64,000 bases of DNA from Sphingobium nicotianae (GCF_018603885.1 NZ_JAHGAW010000001.1:186001-250000); one strand, 5' to 3'. Counted from the first letter of the stretch, positions 34,748 through 43,689 are shown. A program made the numbers and translations. The notes: a model not told the origin generated them from the letters alone.

Positions 34748-37700
34748 TGTTGCCATCGCACATCGCTGGGCTGCTTGCCTATCTCGACCGTCCGCACGAA
34801 CGAGCCAACGAGGATATGGCGCTCGCGTATTTCCGGGCGCTTTTTCCTAAGTCGTTTCAGCGGCAGAGTGACGCAAAATTGGCGGATGGCTATGTGCCCG
34901 GCCGATTTGTTCTTGAGCTAAAAGGTCAGACTTCAAACTGGCTGGCGGGCTTGTTTCAGGCCTTGGCATACCGCAATTTCGACCTGGATTTCGGGCAAGT
35001 CGTCGTTGCAGCTCACGGGTTTCTGTCGGCATGGCAAGTACGCGATTTGCCCGGGTACCTGCTTGATGAGGTGCGTGCTTGCGAGGGCGCGCCAAACGTT
35101 GTGGGCAGAGAACTTGCACGAAGATATCAGCAGAAGAGGTCAGATTTGCTGGCTCTGTCCTGCTGGAACGGCTCTGATCTGTTCACACCGCTATTTGGTG
35201 CCCAGCCGGAGCTTCTCTTGCATCGGCTCGCTTCGTTTGAGGCCCTCTTAAAAGAAGGAAGGCCCGTCCGACAGCGCGTGACGCTTCGAAACTTTGCCAC
35301 GGTTCTGAAAAACATGGTGCCGTACTTTGATGCTCAACGGCCCGTTGCAGCTGTCAGAGCCTTCTACAGCATGATCTATGCCTGGAATGCCAATTCGGCT
35401 CTGCAAATCAGCGAACGAGCACACGACCAGGCGACGATTGGGGGTGAGATCGTAACCGGCCTGCGGACCGCATCGAGGGAAGCGTTCAAAGAATTTGTCG
35501 AAGGCCATTTCGTGGAGTTGCGCGCTGGCGAGAATCTGGACGACTTTTTCGCCAGATATGACGAGGCGCTGGATGCCGTAGATCCGGAGTTTCGGCGGCA
35601 ACATGGAATCTATTTTACGGACCTACACTTGTCCAAATTAGCGATGTGGATCGCTAAGCAGCATGTGCCAAAGCTTGGCGAAAACTATCTCGTGGTTGAT
35701 CCTGCATGCGGCAGCGGAAATTTGGTCACGAATTGGCGTTCGCCCCTTGAGCTTCGCCACAAGGTTGTGAGCGAGATCGAACCCGAACTGCTTTTCGCCG
35801 TCGAACAACGAATGAAGCTCGATCATTGGCACAACGGTCGCTTTACGGTTGTACCTCGCGTCTCGGAAAATCGCGGTCTCAACTTTCTTGATCGAAGTGC
35901 ACAGGACTACATTGATGAGCTCCGCGACGCTCTCAGCGACAAGGGACATGCACCGGACAAGCCGTTGGCTATCCTCTGCAATCCGCCGTACCGCAGCGAC
36001 GATGATCAAACTGCTGGGGCCATAACCTATGCCGTTCATCCGTCCCTCGTGGCGTTGACCGGTAAGGATGCCGCGAGCGAGAGATACTGTTGTTTCCTCG
36101 CGCAAATGAAGCTGATTTGTGAGGCTGCAAGGTCAAGCGGCTTGCCGGGTGACTCTTTGCTTCTACTCTTCACGAAATCGGCTTGGTTGACCAACAGGGC
36201 TATATTCCGCCAAATCCGACGAGAGATCGCGGGCGTGTTTGAGGACGTGGCCGGCGTTCTGGTGGACGGCAGTCAATTCTTTGATGTCCAGGGCAAATGG
36301 CCGGTCGCCTTCACCATTTGGCGATATAGGGGTCAAGAAGCTGACCTGGATGCGAACAGACCAGTCAACCTCATCGATCTGACCTGGCTTAAACGCAAAG
36401 ATCTCGCTGCAATCGCCTGGAATGATCCCGCTCTCTCCGACGCAGCATGCGATAATCTTCTGAGTGACCCGAGGGCAGCAAAGGCGTCCCTTGGCCGGGA
36501 TCTCGAAGGTATTCGCGCTTGGTCCAACCAACGCATGCTCGACTTCAAGCGTGACCGTAGGAAGTCTGAGCAAAGCAACGCCATCGTAGGAGGCCTGCCC
36601 CTTGGCGACCCGCGTCGTTCAAATCGCAAAACCTATGGCGAAGCTGACGGCAATTTCATCGGTTTCATGGACGACCTCACGCCTTGTCGTGTGAAGCGTG
36701 CGGAGCCGGGGAAGCCATGGTTTCGACTAAATTCTCAGTTCATGGACATCAGAAAAAACAGGTGCTTCTCGGGACCGCCAACCCACTGGGGCTACTGCGC
36801 GACTGATGTCGACAGCGCCAGGAAGCTATTTTTCTGGTACTCACTGGCCCGGACTTTCATTCAACATCCATATCCGATGTGGGCGGACGCAGAGGACCTC
36901 TGGGAGCCCCAAATCCCCATCCAGCACGAGGCGCGGACTTTCGCTCTCTCGGCTGCGATTGCCTATGCGGAGAACGAGTGTGTTGAAACTTGGTATCCGG
37001 CCAACAACCCAATCCATGGCACAAGGGAGGTTTATGTCGGCAACCCGTTCACGCCGCTTGTAGAGGAGTCCTTTTGGGAGCGCACCGTTCGACCAGCTGT
37101 TGTTCTGCGGTCGTCGCCCGGTGCCGCCAAACTCATTGAGGCGGTTGACACGGTTTTTGCTCTTTGGAGCAAACATCTTGGATATCGGCGTGAAATAGCG
37201 CTCAATGCCGAGCCTGCATATTTTATTGACGCGCGAATGCTGGGCCGGGGCGCGGGCTTAATTCAAATTCGAGATTACGCGGAAGCCGCTGGGCATGGCG
37301 CCTTGAAGGAAGCCTTGGCAGAGGTTCGCTCATCTCTGCGCCTTGCAAAAACAGAGTTTCACGATCTGGTCGCCGCTCCATCCGGGCTGGATTATTTCGG
37401 TGTCGCAACGAAGCGCGAAGAGCCAGTCGCGATGCCGACCGCGAGCAGATTTGAACAAGCGTTGGCCCGCCGACTGGCGTTGGCCGGCAACATTGTAAAG
37501 TCGCTCCATGATGATCGGAATTTCGGTCGAACAAAATTGGCCAAAGTCTTCTACGTCGCTGATCGGCACGAAAATTTGGGCCTCGAAACAGAATATCTGC
37601 GCGAGGCCGCCGGCCCATTGGATCAGCGCGCGCTTTACAACAAAAAGTTTGGCGTGGAGGCTCTGGGGCAGAAGCATCAGCTTTTCAGGTCGGTAAATCG

Positions 37701-38064
37701 CGGCCGCATGGTGCGCTACGAGCCGCTTCCCAAGCTGGACAAAATCGATGCATTCGCCCGAGAGCAGCTCGGTGAAAAGCTTGATAAAATCGATCGCATA
37801 ATCGACCTCATGCGTCCGTTGACCACAGACCAAGCCGAGATCGTGGCAACGCTCTATGCGTGCTGGAACGATCTTATTGGGGAGGGGGCGCAGCCCTCCG
37901 ACTGTCTAATTATCGATGATTTTCATCGAAACTGGCACCCAAAGAAAGCGCGGTTCTCGGACGCCCGTCTCGGTTCGGCGCTTGATTGGATGAGGCAACA
38001 TGATCTCGTGCCCACGGGAAGCGCGCCCAAAACGCCGCCGCGAATTAATCGCGCTTCCGACTAA
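34747..38064 (+). CDS. Type IIG-like restriction-modification protein (nuclease-methyltransferase fusion)
   Basis: A single 1105-aa protein. Residues about 50-75 show FVLELKGQTSNWLAGLFQAL, an ExK motif with a following GQ...Q helix that fits a PD-(D/E)xK nuclease. IYFTDLHLSKLAMWIAK is like N6-adenine methylase motif X. Motif I is VVDPACGSGN (near 317-325) and motif IV is CNPPY (near 412), so an adenine-N6 or amino-methylase is predicted. The C-terminal 300 residues contain FGRTKLAKVFYVADRHENL and REAAGPLD, seen in target-recognition-type regions. No separate S or R subunit genes are adjacent, so a Type IIG-like single-chain system is inferred. Confidence 0.75.
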   Translation: MLPSHIAGLLAYLDRPHERANEDMALAYFRALFPKSFQRQSDAKLADGYVPGRFVLELKGQTSNWLAGLFQALAYRNFDLDFGQVVVAAHGFLSAWQVRDLPGYLLDEVRACEGAPNVVGRELARRYQQKRSDLLALSCWNGSDLFTPLFGAQPELLLHRLASFEALLKEGRPVRQRVTLRNFATVLKNMVPYFDAQRPVAAVRAFYSMIYAWNANSALQISERAHDQATIGGEIVTGLRTASREAFKEFVEGHFVELRAGENLDDFFARYDEALDAVDPEFRRQHGIYFTDLHLSKLAMWIAKQHVPKLGENYLVVDPACGSGNLVTNWRSPLELRHKVVSEIEPELLFAVEQRMKLDHWHNGRFTVVPRVSENRGLNFLDRSAQDYIDELRDALSDKGHAPDKPLAILCNPPYRSDDDQTAGAITYAVHPSLVALTGKDAASERYCCFLAQMKLICEAARSSGLPGDSLLLLFTKSAWLTNRAIFRQIRREIAGVFEDVAGVLVDGSQFFDVQGKWPVAFTIWRYRGQEADLDANRPVNLIDLTWLKRKDLAAIAWNDPALSDAACDNLLSDPRAAKASLGRDLEGIRAWSNQRMLDFKRDRRKSEQSNAIVGGLPLGDPRRSNRKTYGEADGNFIGFMDDLTPCRVKRAEPGKPWFRLNSQFMDIRKNRCFSGPPTHWGYCATDVDSARKLFFWYSLARTFIQHPYPMWADAEDLWEPQIPIQHEARTFALSAAIAYAENECVETWYPANNPIHGTREVYVGNPFTPLVEESFWERTVRPAVVLRSSPGAAKLIEAVDTVFALWSKHLGYRREIALNAEPAYFIDARMLGRGAGLIQIRDYAEAAGHGALKEALAEVRSSLRLAKTEFHDLVAAPSGLDYFGVATKREEPVAMPTASRFEQALARRLALAGNIVKSLHDDRNFGRTKLAKVFYVADRHENLGLETEYLREAAGPLDQRALYNKKFGVEALGQKHQLFRSVNRGRMVRYEPLPKLDKIDAFAREQLGEKLDKIDRIIDLMRPLTTDQAEIVATLYACWNDLIGEGAQPSDCLIIDDFHRNWHPKKARFSDARLGSALDWMRQHDLVPTGSAPKTPPRINRASD

Positions 38065-38101
38065 GCAACCGACACATGCGCGGGCGGGCATTGTGTGCCA
38101 C

Positions 38102-38704
38102 CTACTCGCATTTTTCGGAGAACTTCTCCAGCGCTCGATCTTTGCCGAGGAGATAGTCTTCGACCCATACGCGGCCGCTGTCCCCGCTTTTTAGGTATAT
38201 AATGTCCTTGAATCCGTAGCCGCTCTGATAGCCGACTAGGGCCTCGCCGATCTCCGGATCATGACCTCCGTACCATTCTAATATGTAATATCCCTGCGGG
38301 CCGTCGGCGATAAAATAGTCGCAGCCGCGCTTTCGAAGGACCACTGTCAGAGCATTGGGCGGGAGGTTGGGCTTGTTCTTCGGGGTGCTGCCTTGGGCCT
38401 TACTCTGCGGCGCGGCTTCAGAAGGCCGAATGCGGATAACGCTGATCGTTTTCCCTTCGACGGCCATCACGCCTCTATCGGGGCAAACTATGACGCTGGG
38501 GGTATAGGCATACAGGTACTCATAAGAATATTTGACCTGCCAAATCGAGCCGTCGCTTAGTTGGAAAACCTCATCGTTATTGCCCATGAACGGGGTAGGT
38601 CTCGCTACGCTGGAACTGAAGCATTCCGCGGCCCAGGCAGAAGTCGGCAGCCAGAAGGCCAGCAGCGCCAAACTCCACAAAAGATACTTAGTCCCGAGCT
38701 TCAC
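38102..38704 (-). CDS. Secreted protein of unknown function
   Basis: A 200-aa protein with a clear signal peptide (LLWSLALLAFWLPTSAWA, cleavage after AWA). The mature part has several cysteines (AECFSSS, IVCPDRG, KRGCDYF, SEKCE) and beta-rich Gly/Tyr segments. It is convergent with the methyltransferase. No family is recognised. Confidence 0.6.
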   Translation of the reverse strand: MKLGTKYLLWSLALLAFWLPTSAWAAECFSSSVARPTPFMGNNDEVFQLSDGSIWQVKYSYEYLYAYTPSVIVCPDRGVMAVEGKTISVIRIRPSEAAPQSKAQGSTPKNKPNLPPNALTVVLRKRGCDYFIADGPQGYYILEWYGGHDPEIGEALVGYQSGYGFKDIIYLKSGDSGRVWVEDYLLGKDRALEKFSEKCE

Positions 38705-38786
38705 AATCCTCCCCCGCGATTATGAGGCGGTCAATCTATCCGAGCAAACATCGATAGACCAGCGCCGACGATTGGTCAGTCTGGGC

Positions 38787-39047
38787 TCAACCTTGCGCCA
38801 GGAGCTTGGCCAACTCCCGAAGATAGCGGGCCGCCCCGATCGCTTCTGCCGAGCGTCCGCCGTGTTTCCAGGCATTGCGGTTACCCTTGGGCGCGCCGGG
38901 GTTCGTTCCACCGTGCATCCGGCACCGCTTCCGGCCTTTCACCGCCGGAGATTGGCACTCCATTCCCGAGCGGGTCCGGGCTAGGCAGCGCCGCGCTGAC
39001 GATAGTCGCTCCGGCTGCTGCTTGAGATTGATCGTCTGGTTTTCCAA
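38787..39047 (-). CDS. HGG-type small basic protein (phage/element associated)
   Basis: An 86-aa protein with the conserved pattern CLARTRSGMECQSPAVKG, then GRKRCRMHGG and GAPKGNRNAWKHG. This motif recurs in small proteins of phages and integrated elements and at the N-terminus of some terminase small subunits. The Cys/His pattern suggests a zinc knuckle. It overlaps the upstream 311-aa gene by 167 bp in another frame. Confidence 0.65.
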   Translation of the reverse strand: MENQTINLKQQPERLSSARRCLARTRSGMECQSPAVKGRKRCRMHGGTNPGAPKGNRNAWKHGGRSAEAIGAARYLRELAKLLAQG

Positions 39048-39816
39048 ATCCGGTACCCCCTGTGTTCACGGTTTCTGCAATGACGGCCTGTCCACCACGG
39101 TTGTCGACGTGCACGTGACGAACCACCTGCTCGCCGCCACGTTGCATCTTCGCGAGCGTCTCGGCCTGCTGGGAGAAAGTCCTGAGCAGCTTCACCGCGA
39201 GATTTCCGAAAGTTGCCATTTGCGGCACCCATTCGGATTTGCCGATCATCCTAAGCGCACGCAGCGCTGCATCGTTCGTCAAAGCCATTTGAAGCGCTAG
39301 AGTAGCTTCAACCTCATTCTGCGGCTTGGCACCGGCGATGAACGCCAGGGCTGAGTTGACCTCCATCTCGCTCGCGCCTCGATTGTTGCTCGAAGAGAAG
39401 TGGTTGATGAGGTCATTCAGCTTGTCGGTCGTGAAAGAAGCCGACACTGAGGAGAAGGTCTCCGCCAGCTTGAGCGAATGATAGGTGGCGTTGTCGCCTG
39501 GAGCTAGGCCCACAGAATAGCCGCCTGCCTCCGTGCGCTTCAGACCAACGGCGAGTGGCTGAGGCGTCTTGAGGTAGTTGCTGGCCATAGCGATCATCTC
39601 GTCGCGCTTCGCCTTAGGGATTTGATCCCAGCCGGGTACCAGCTCGGCATATTTCCTCTCCGCTACCTCCGGATCGGTCGTGTCGACGATGTGGGCCACG
39701 GTGTCCCCTTCGGCTTGATTGGCGGCAGACCTCTTGGGGCGAGGGGCCTGTTTCCGGCCTGTTAAAACAGGCGTGCGCTTAGGTTTGCTCATTTGATTTC
39801 CTTTGATTGTTTTCAA
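38881..39816 (-). CDS. Conserved element-associated protein with HVHVDNRGGQAVI motif
   Basis: A 311-aa protein. Its middle reads VEATLALQMALTNDAALRAL, then LAVKLLRTFSQQAETLAKMQ and VVRHVHVDNRGGQAVIAETV (in part). The HVHV-x-x-GGQAVI motif is typical of proteins encoded next to HGG-type genes in alphaproteobacterial elements (recalled, not searched). The N-terminus is basic and disordered. The last 55 codons overlap the HGG gene in a different frame. Confidence 0.65.
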   Translation of the reverse strand: MKTIKGNQMSKPKRTPVLTGRKQAPRPKRSAANQAEGDTVAHIVDTTDPEVAERKYAELVPGWDQIPKAKRDEMIAMASNYLKTPQPLAVGLKRTEAGGYSVGLAPGDNATYHSLKLAETFSSVSASFTTDKLNDLINHFSSSNNRGASEMEVNSALAFIAGAKPQNEVEATLALQMALTNDAALRALRMIGKSEWVPQMATFGNLAVKLLRTFSQQAETLAKMQRGGEQVVRHVHVDNRGGQAVIAETVNTGGTGFGKPDDQSQAAAGATIVSAALPSPDPLGNGVPISGGERPEAVPDARWNEPRRAQG

Positions 39817-39837
39817 ACTGAAGATTGCCGGCGTCTG

Positions 39838-40668
39838 TCACGCCGCTGCTCGCTGAGCGCGCGCCAGCTCGAGCTGCAGCGAAACGAAGTGTGTTCGGTT
39901 CAGGCCTTTGCCGGCGATGAACTTGGAGAGCGTGCCGCCCGGGATCTGCGCTGCTTCGGCCAAACGACTTTGCGCGCCCATGCCTGATGCGTGAAGGTGT
40001 GCCGCCAGCCGTTCACGGAGAGCAGCCAGTAACTCATCGCCGATGAGGTCCGTGGAAACGCCACGCGAGATATTGGCCTGTTTCCGTTGCCCTTCGATGC
40101 TCCCGGAAACGCTCTGCCCATGGCATACTATTTGTGTAGCAATATTTGCGACAGCAGCGTCGGTGGAAACACGGCTCGTTTCCGTCGTCACGGTCCCAAT
40201 TTTTGCGACCGTCGCTGGAGATGTTTCCACATCTGTCGCAATTTTTGCGACCGTAGAGGTCAAATTTTGCGACCGTGATTTGTTTCCAATGGGCTTCTGC
40301 CACTTCTCGAAATCGCGGGTCGGCGCCTTGCCGGTGGTCGCGATCCAGGTTGCTCTCCATTGGGTCGCAGGGCCTCGCTTGCGTTGGAAGTAGCCCCGCT
40401 CGGTGGCTGCGATGAAGCCGTGCGCCTCAAGCTCCCGGAGCGCCCTCCAGGCGGTATTTTCAGATAGGCCAGTCTCTTCTGCGGCGACGCGCACCGACAT
40501 GAATAGCTCGCCGTTCTCACCTCCGCGGTCGAAGCGTAGAAGCGCGACCAGAACCTTGATCGCATTGCCGGAGAGATCCCGCCAAGCCTCGCAGCCCGTG
40601 ACGGAGTGATAGAGGCGGATGTGGCGAGGCTCGGAGCGCCTACCCTTGGAATTTACGTTCTTGACCAT
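39838..40668 (-). CDS. Winged-helix replication-initiator-like protein carrying internal DNA repeats
   Basis: A 276-aa protein. The N-terminal 100 residues resemble the winged helix of plasmid/phage initiators and Rep-type HTH proteins: FMSVRVAAEETGLSENTAWR (in part), ALRELEAHGFI. The last 60 residues form a second HTH (GAQSRLAEAAQIPGGTLSKF, in part). The middle is a low-complexity segment coded by direct repeats (TTTTGCGACCGT) in more than one frame. Its start overlaps the stop of the upstream 77-aa gene (TGATG). A replication role is inference from fold and repeats. Confidence 0.65.
   Translation of the reverse strand: MVKNVNSKGRRSEPRHIRLYHSVTGCEAWRDLSGNAIKVLVALLRFDRGGENGELFMSVRVAAEETGLSENTAWRALRELEAHGFIAATERGYFQRKRGPATQWRATWIATTGKAPTRDFEKWQKPIGNKSRSQNLTSTVAKIATDVETSPATVAKIGTVTTETSRVSTDAAVANIATQIVCHGQSVSGSIEGQRKQANISRGVSTDLIGDELLAALRERLAAHLHASGMGAQSRLAEAAQIPGGTLSKFIAGKGLNRTHFVSLQLELARAQRAAA
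40080..40287. repeat. Iteron-like repeats inside the initiator-like gene (possible origin)
   Basis: The 12-mer TTTTGCGACCGT occurs at 40201-40212, 40243-40254 and 40265-40276, with a diverged copy (AATATTTGCGACA) at 40141. The third exact copy is out of phase with the others (22 bp from its neighbour, against 42), so protein-level repetition cannot explain it. One copy lies in the palindrome TCGCAA-TTT-TTGCGA (40236-40250). The hexamer GGAAAC/GTTTCC appears six times from 40080 to 40287 in both orientations. Confidence 0.6.
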
Positions 40669-40901
40669 CAGGCGGCGACCTCATCGTCTGCCGGCGCGCT
40701 CGACATACCAATGATGGAGCAACCGAAATGTTGGGCGAGCCCGCGGGCGAAGGTCTCGGCATCCGCGCGCTGGTTGAAGCGATTTTCGTGGGCAAGGCGA
40801 GGGGTGCGCCCCCGGCTCGCGAGGAAAACGACCGTGCCGCCTTGTTCGGGCAGGACAAACACTGCTCGGTGATCGGCCAGGTGCAGCACGGTCGCTTCCA
40901 T
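40668..40901 (-). CDS. Hypothetical 77-aa protein
   Basis: A small protein (MEATVLHLADHRAVFVLPE, then FARGLAQHFGCSIIGMS) that reads like a compact alpha/beta domain. Its stop overlaps the initiator-like start, and its own start overlaps the 40901 gene stop by one base, so it belongs to the leftward early operon. No family is recognised. Confidence 0.55.
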   Translation of the reverse strand: MEATVLHLADHRAVFVLPEQGGTVVFLASRGRTPRLAHENRFNQRADAETFARGLAQHFGCSIIGMSSAPADDEVAA

Positions 40902-41230
40902 CAGTTGGCGCCTGTCGGAAGAAGGTGATCGGGCGTGATCCAGACGATCGAGCTGATCCCGGCGCTACTTTTTCGGCGCTTTCCGCTGTCCACGATCTTA
41001 CCGGCGACCCGAAGCTCGCTGGTGCGGGGCCTGACGCGGAATTTCTCCCATTGCAGCCGCCCGGCAATTTCATCACCGGTCGCGCCTTCCGGGCCGGCAT
41101 CGCCGATCGTTCGAAGGACCATACTTTGGAGCCGGGGCAGGGCGGGTTGAATATGCTCGGCACCTTCGACACTGGTGTCCACGCCGCGATGCCCTGCGCC
41201 GCCCTTTGCGTAATGGAGGAGCTCAGTCAT
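40901..41230 (-). CDS. Winged-helix-like small protein
   Basis: A 109-aa protein. The C-terminal 70 residues (VLRTIGDAGPEGATGDEIAG, then RVRPRTSELRVAGKIVDSGK) have the RxxELxxxGKIxxSG pattern of short winged helices found in phage and element proteins. It may bind DNA. It overlaps its neighbours by one base and eight bases. Confidence 0.6.
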   Translation of the reverse strand: MTELLHYAKGGAGHRGVDTSVEGAEHIQPALPRLQSMVLRTIGDAGPEGATGDEIAGRLQWEKFRVRPRTSELRVAGKIVDSGKRRKSSAGISSIVWITPDHLLPTGAN

Positions 41231-41429
41231 GAGGCTCTCCTTTTACGAGCTGCGGCATGTTCGCCCGATCGAGGAGCTTGCCCAGCCAATTGGTCTGCGC
41301 CGCGCTCATCGGAGCGTCGTCGACCGCCAGTTGTCCGAGAAACGATCCAGCTTTTCGGCTTAGCCTTTCGCCGGAACTGAGCAGCGCCAACGCGGCGTCC
41401 CGAGGAGACGAGAAGGGTTCATTCGTCAT
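41223..41429 (-). CDS. Hypothetical 68-aa protein
   Basis: A small helical protein (SSPRDAALALLSSGERLSRK, then SAAQTNWLGKLLDRAN). It overlaps the next gene by eight bases and the previous one by eleven, as expected in a compact leftward operon. No function is recognised. Confidence 0.5.
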   Translation of the reverse strand: MTNEPFSSPRDAALALLSSGERLSRKAGSFLGQLAVDDAPMSAAQTNWLGKLLDRANMPQLVKGEPHD

Positions 41430-41607
41430 CGCCCGTCTCCCCGAAGTGATGCAGCGAAACCAGTCTTGCCAAGGGCAGGTTCAGGCCGAAACGGCTGCAA
41501 AGCCATTGCTCTCTGAACCCGGAAGAGATAGACGGGAAACGCGATGAGCCGCCAAGCATGTCGCGCGAGACCCCGGCCCGCCAGCCGGGGTTTTGTATTT
41601 GAGCCAT
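41419..41607 (-). CDS. Hypothetical 62-aa protein
   Basis: A small frame (MAQIQNPGWRAGVSRDMLGG, in part; FGLNLPLARLVSLHHFGE) between the AlpA-like gene and the 68-aa gene. The support is context only: it starts 3 bases after the AlpA-like stop and overlaps the next start. It could be a spurious frame. Confidence 0.4.
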   Translation of the reverse strand: MAQIQNPGWRAGVSRDMLGGSSRFPSISSGFREQWLCSRFGLNLPLARLVSLHHFGETGDDE

Positions 41608-41610
41608 TGT

Positions 41611-41799
41611 TCAGGCCTCCCCCGCCACGAGAGCGTAGAGGGCATCTGCCGGGATGATGGTGCGGCCGCCAATGCGGGTCGCACGGAGCCTTCCGGCAGC
41701 AATGTGATTGTAGAGCGTCGTCCTTCCCAGACTGGACGCCTGGCAGGCTTCTCGGATGCTATATCCGATCTTCGGTGAGTGGTGGTCGATGGACTGCAT
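41611..41799 (-). CDS. AlpA/excisionase-type helix-turn-helix regulator
   Basis: A 62-aa DNA-binding protein of the HTH_17 type: IGYSIREACQASSLGRTTLY, then HIAAGRLRATRIGGRTIIPA, with the R-I-G-x-R-x-I-P motif. AlpA-like proteins switch on integrase or act as excisionases in P4-type satellites. The start at 41799 is preferred over 41832. It lies two genes from the integrase on the same strand. Confidence 0.78.
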   Translation of the reverse strand: MQSIDHHSPKIGYSIREACQASSLGRTTLYNHIAAGRLRATRIGGRTIIPADALYALVAGEA

Positions 41800-41889
41800 T
41801 GGTTTACCTCGGTTTCGTTGGAACCGAGGCAATGAGGGGGCATCAGAAAACCCGCAGCAAATCGCCCATGTGGGGGTTCAGGTGCGGGT

Positions 41890-43689
41890 TTATGCGGCCT
41901 TTTTTGGCCGCCCTGCGGGCTTCCAACGACCCTTTATCAGATCGCGTACCGTGGTTGTGGCCACGTTCTCAAATCCAGGCTCAAGACGCATACACTTGGC
42001 GATCGTGCGTCCATCTAGCCCGCGCGCCTTCATCTCGTCGGCTTTGGATAGTATCTCGCCATCACTTGGTGGCCGGCCGGTCTTTACAGCCGGCGCACGA
42101 CCATAACCCACCGATCGATCGATCTCTGACGGAAGATGTGGAATCGCTGCGATGACCTCGGCAGATGAAAAGATCGGCGCTGGCTTCAAATCATGCCAGT
42201 CCGCACCGGTCGGGCGTTGTCCAACACCAGCAAATTCATGAAAAGCCATCGGGCGCGAAACGCCATTAATCAACTGGACGGGATGCACATAATTCAATCG
42301 GATTTGGTCTAGTAGCTGCCGCCCCGCATCCCGAAAGCATGTGCACCATTCCCAACGGTTGACAGGATCGGTTGCAGCCGCAGCACAGGTGCATGCGTTT
42401 CGAGAAACGTAGAGAAGGACCATGCTGGAACAGATGAACTGGGCAATTTCCTGGTCGTTGTGAGCTTCTAGTTCTCCAACTCGCTCCACGAATGCCGCGC
42501 TACGTGTTGCCACCCAGGCGAGTGATTGAAGCACCGTCCACCAAGGTGCGATATCTGCTGCGGCCAACGGGTCGAAATGCTCATCAGGTAATTGCAGTTC
42601 GCCTACGCCAATAGCGAGCGGTACTGAAGCGGCACTAGCGTTCTCGGTGTCCCCCGGCGATTCCCCACCCGGAAATTGGGTCATCAATTCCGAGCGGGCT
42701 ACCGTAACGTTAGAGAACAGATCGCGCCGATCACTGCCGCGCAGATGAGAATCGTTCGGCGATTTGTACCAGCGGCACAAACCTTCCCCGTAGCGGAGAT
42801 GGTCGTGCCCTGTGATGAGCACTTGCCGATAATCTACGAGCGCTAACACGTCGATTTTCTCTGTGCGCTTCCCCTTGTCTTCATAAGCATCGATGTGGCG
42901 ACCAAAGAAGGACACTCGGCCGGACGATCCGGCTTCCAGAAGCGTTGCAGCCGCGTCCTGCAACCGGTGTTGTGCGGTGTCCAAATCACCGCCGCAAAGC
43001 CGCCTCCATCGCAGTGCCTGATCCAGCCGATCGGCGTTGAGCGCGACGCCAAAAGCAATCCAAGACACGGCCTCTGACAGCGGGACGTGCTCGCTAACGG
43101 ACGGTTTTCGGGAACTGATCGCAAATTCATCTGGCTCAAGCTGTGTGGGAATTTGAGGCGGCAGCCCGGCAGGATCCACAGCATCTGGAGACGCCAACCA
43201 GACTTCAAATTGTTCTTTTTCGATCGCCCAGCCTTGGCCATTCCAGTGTTGCCACTCGTCGGACCACAGCGGATCAATCTCAAAAGTGCCATGCAAAAGC
43301 GCGTTGTGAAGAGCTGAGGTGTTCTGAGCTGCCGGCATGGGAATCGATCGAAAGTCCGATCCATCAAACCATGATGCCGCCAACTGCCCAGAGAGCAATG
43401 CTCGTTGAATCGTAGCAACAATCCGTACCGACAATTTCTGCTTGGATGCGTAGTCCTCGGGAGGATCGCCGAAGTGTGGCCCCCAATAATCAGCGTTGAT
43501 TACGTCGTGCCACGGCGCTGGATCGCCGTCGCCATATTCGGCCTTGAGGCGGCGGAAAAGGTGCCTCGCGCAAATGAATCCATCAATCCAGCCGGCGGGC
43601 AGACCTTTCAACCAGCCGGCATCGCTCAAGTCTTCGTTGTTGCCCTGCTCGTCATATCTCGCCAACTCCGCCTCCCTAGCGGTTCCCAA
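41890..43689 (-). CDS. 599-aa protein of unknown function with C-terminal HTH-like tail
   Basis: I do not recognise this protein. The N-terminal 450 residues are rich in Trp, His and acidic residues (PAGWIDGFICARHLFRRLKA, DEWQHWNGQGWAIEKEQFEVW, in part). The C-terminal 60 residues read VKTGRPPSDGEILSKADEMK and RTIAKCMRLE then LIKGRWKPAGRPKKAA, an invertase-like helix-turn-helix with a basic end. The gene lies between the integrase and AlpA-like gene on the same strand. A role tied to recombination, replication control or defence is possible. Confidence 0.65.
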   Translation of the reverse strand: MGTAREAELARYDEQGNNEDLSDAGWLKGLPAGWIDGFICARHLFRRLKAEYGDGDPAPWHDVINADYWGPHFGDPPEDYASKQKLSVRIVATIQRALLSGQLAASWFDGSDFRSIPMPAAQNTSALHNALLHGTFEIDPLWSDEWQHWNGQGWAIEKEQFEVWLASPDAVDPAGLPPQIPTQLEPDEFAISSRKPSVSEHVPLSEAVSWIAFGVALNADRLDQALRWRRLCGGDLDTAQHRLQDAAATLLEAGSSGRVSFFGRHIDAYEDKGKRTEKIDVLALVDYRQVLITGHDHLRYGEGLCRWYKSPNDSHLRGSDRRDLFSNVTVARSELMTQFPGGESPGDTENASAASVPLAIGVGELQLPDEHFDPLAAADIAPWWTVLQSLAWVATRSAAFVERVGELEAHNDQEIAQFICSSMVLLYVSRNACTCAAAATDPVNRWEWCTCFRDAGRQLLDQIRLNYVHPVQLINGVSRPMAFHEFAGVGQRPTGADWHDLKPAPIFSSAEVIAAIPHLPSEIDRSVGYGRAPAVKTGRPPSDGEILSKADEMKARGLDGRTIAKCMRLEPGFENVATTTVRDLIKGRWKPAGRPKKAA

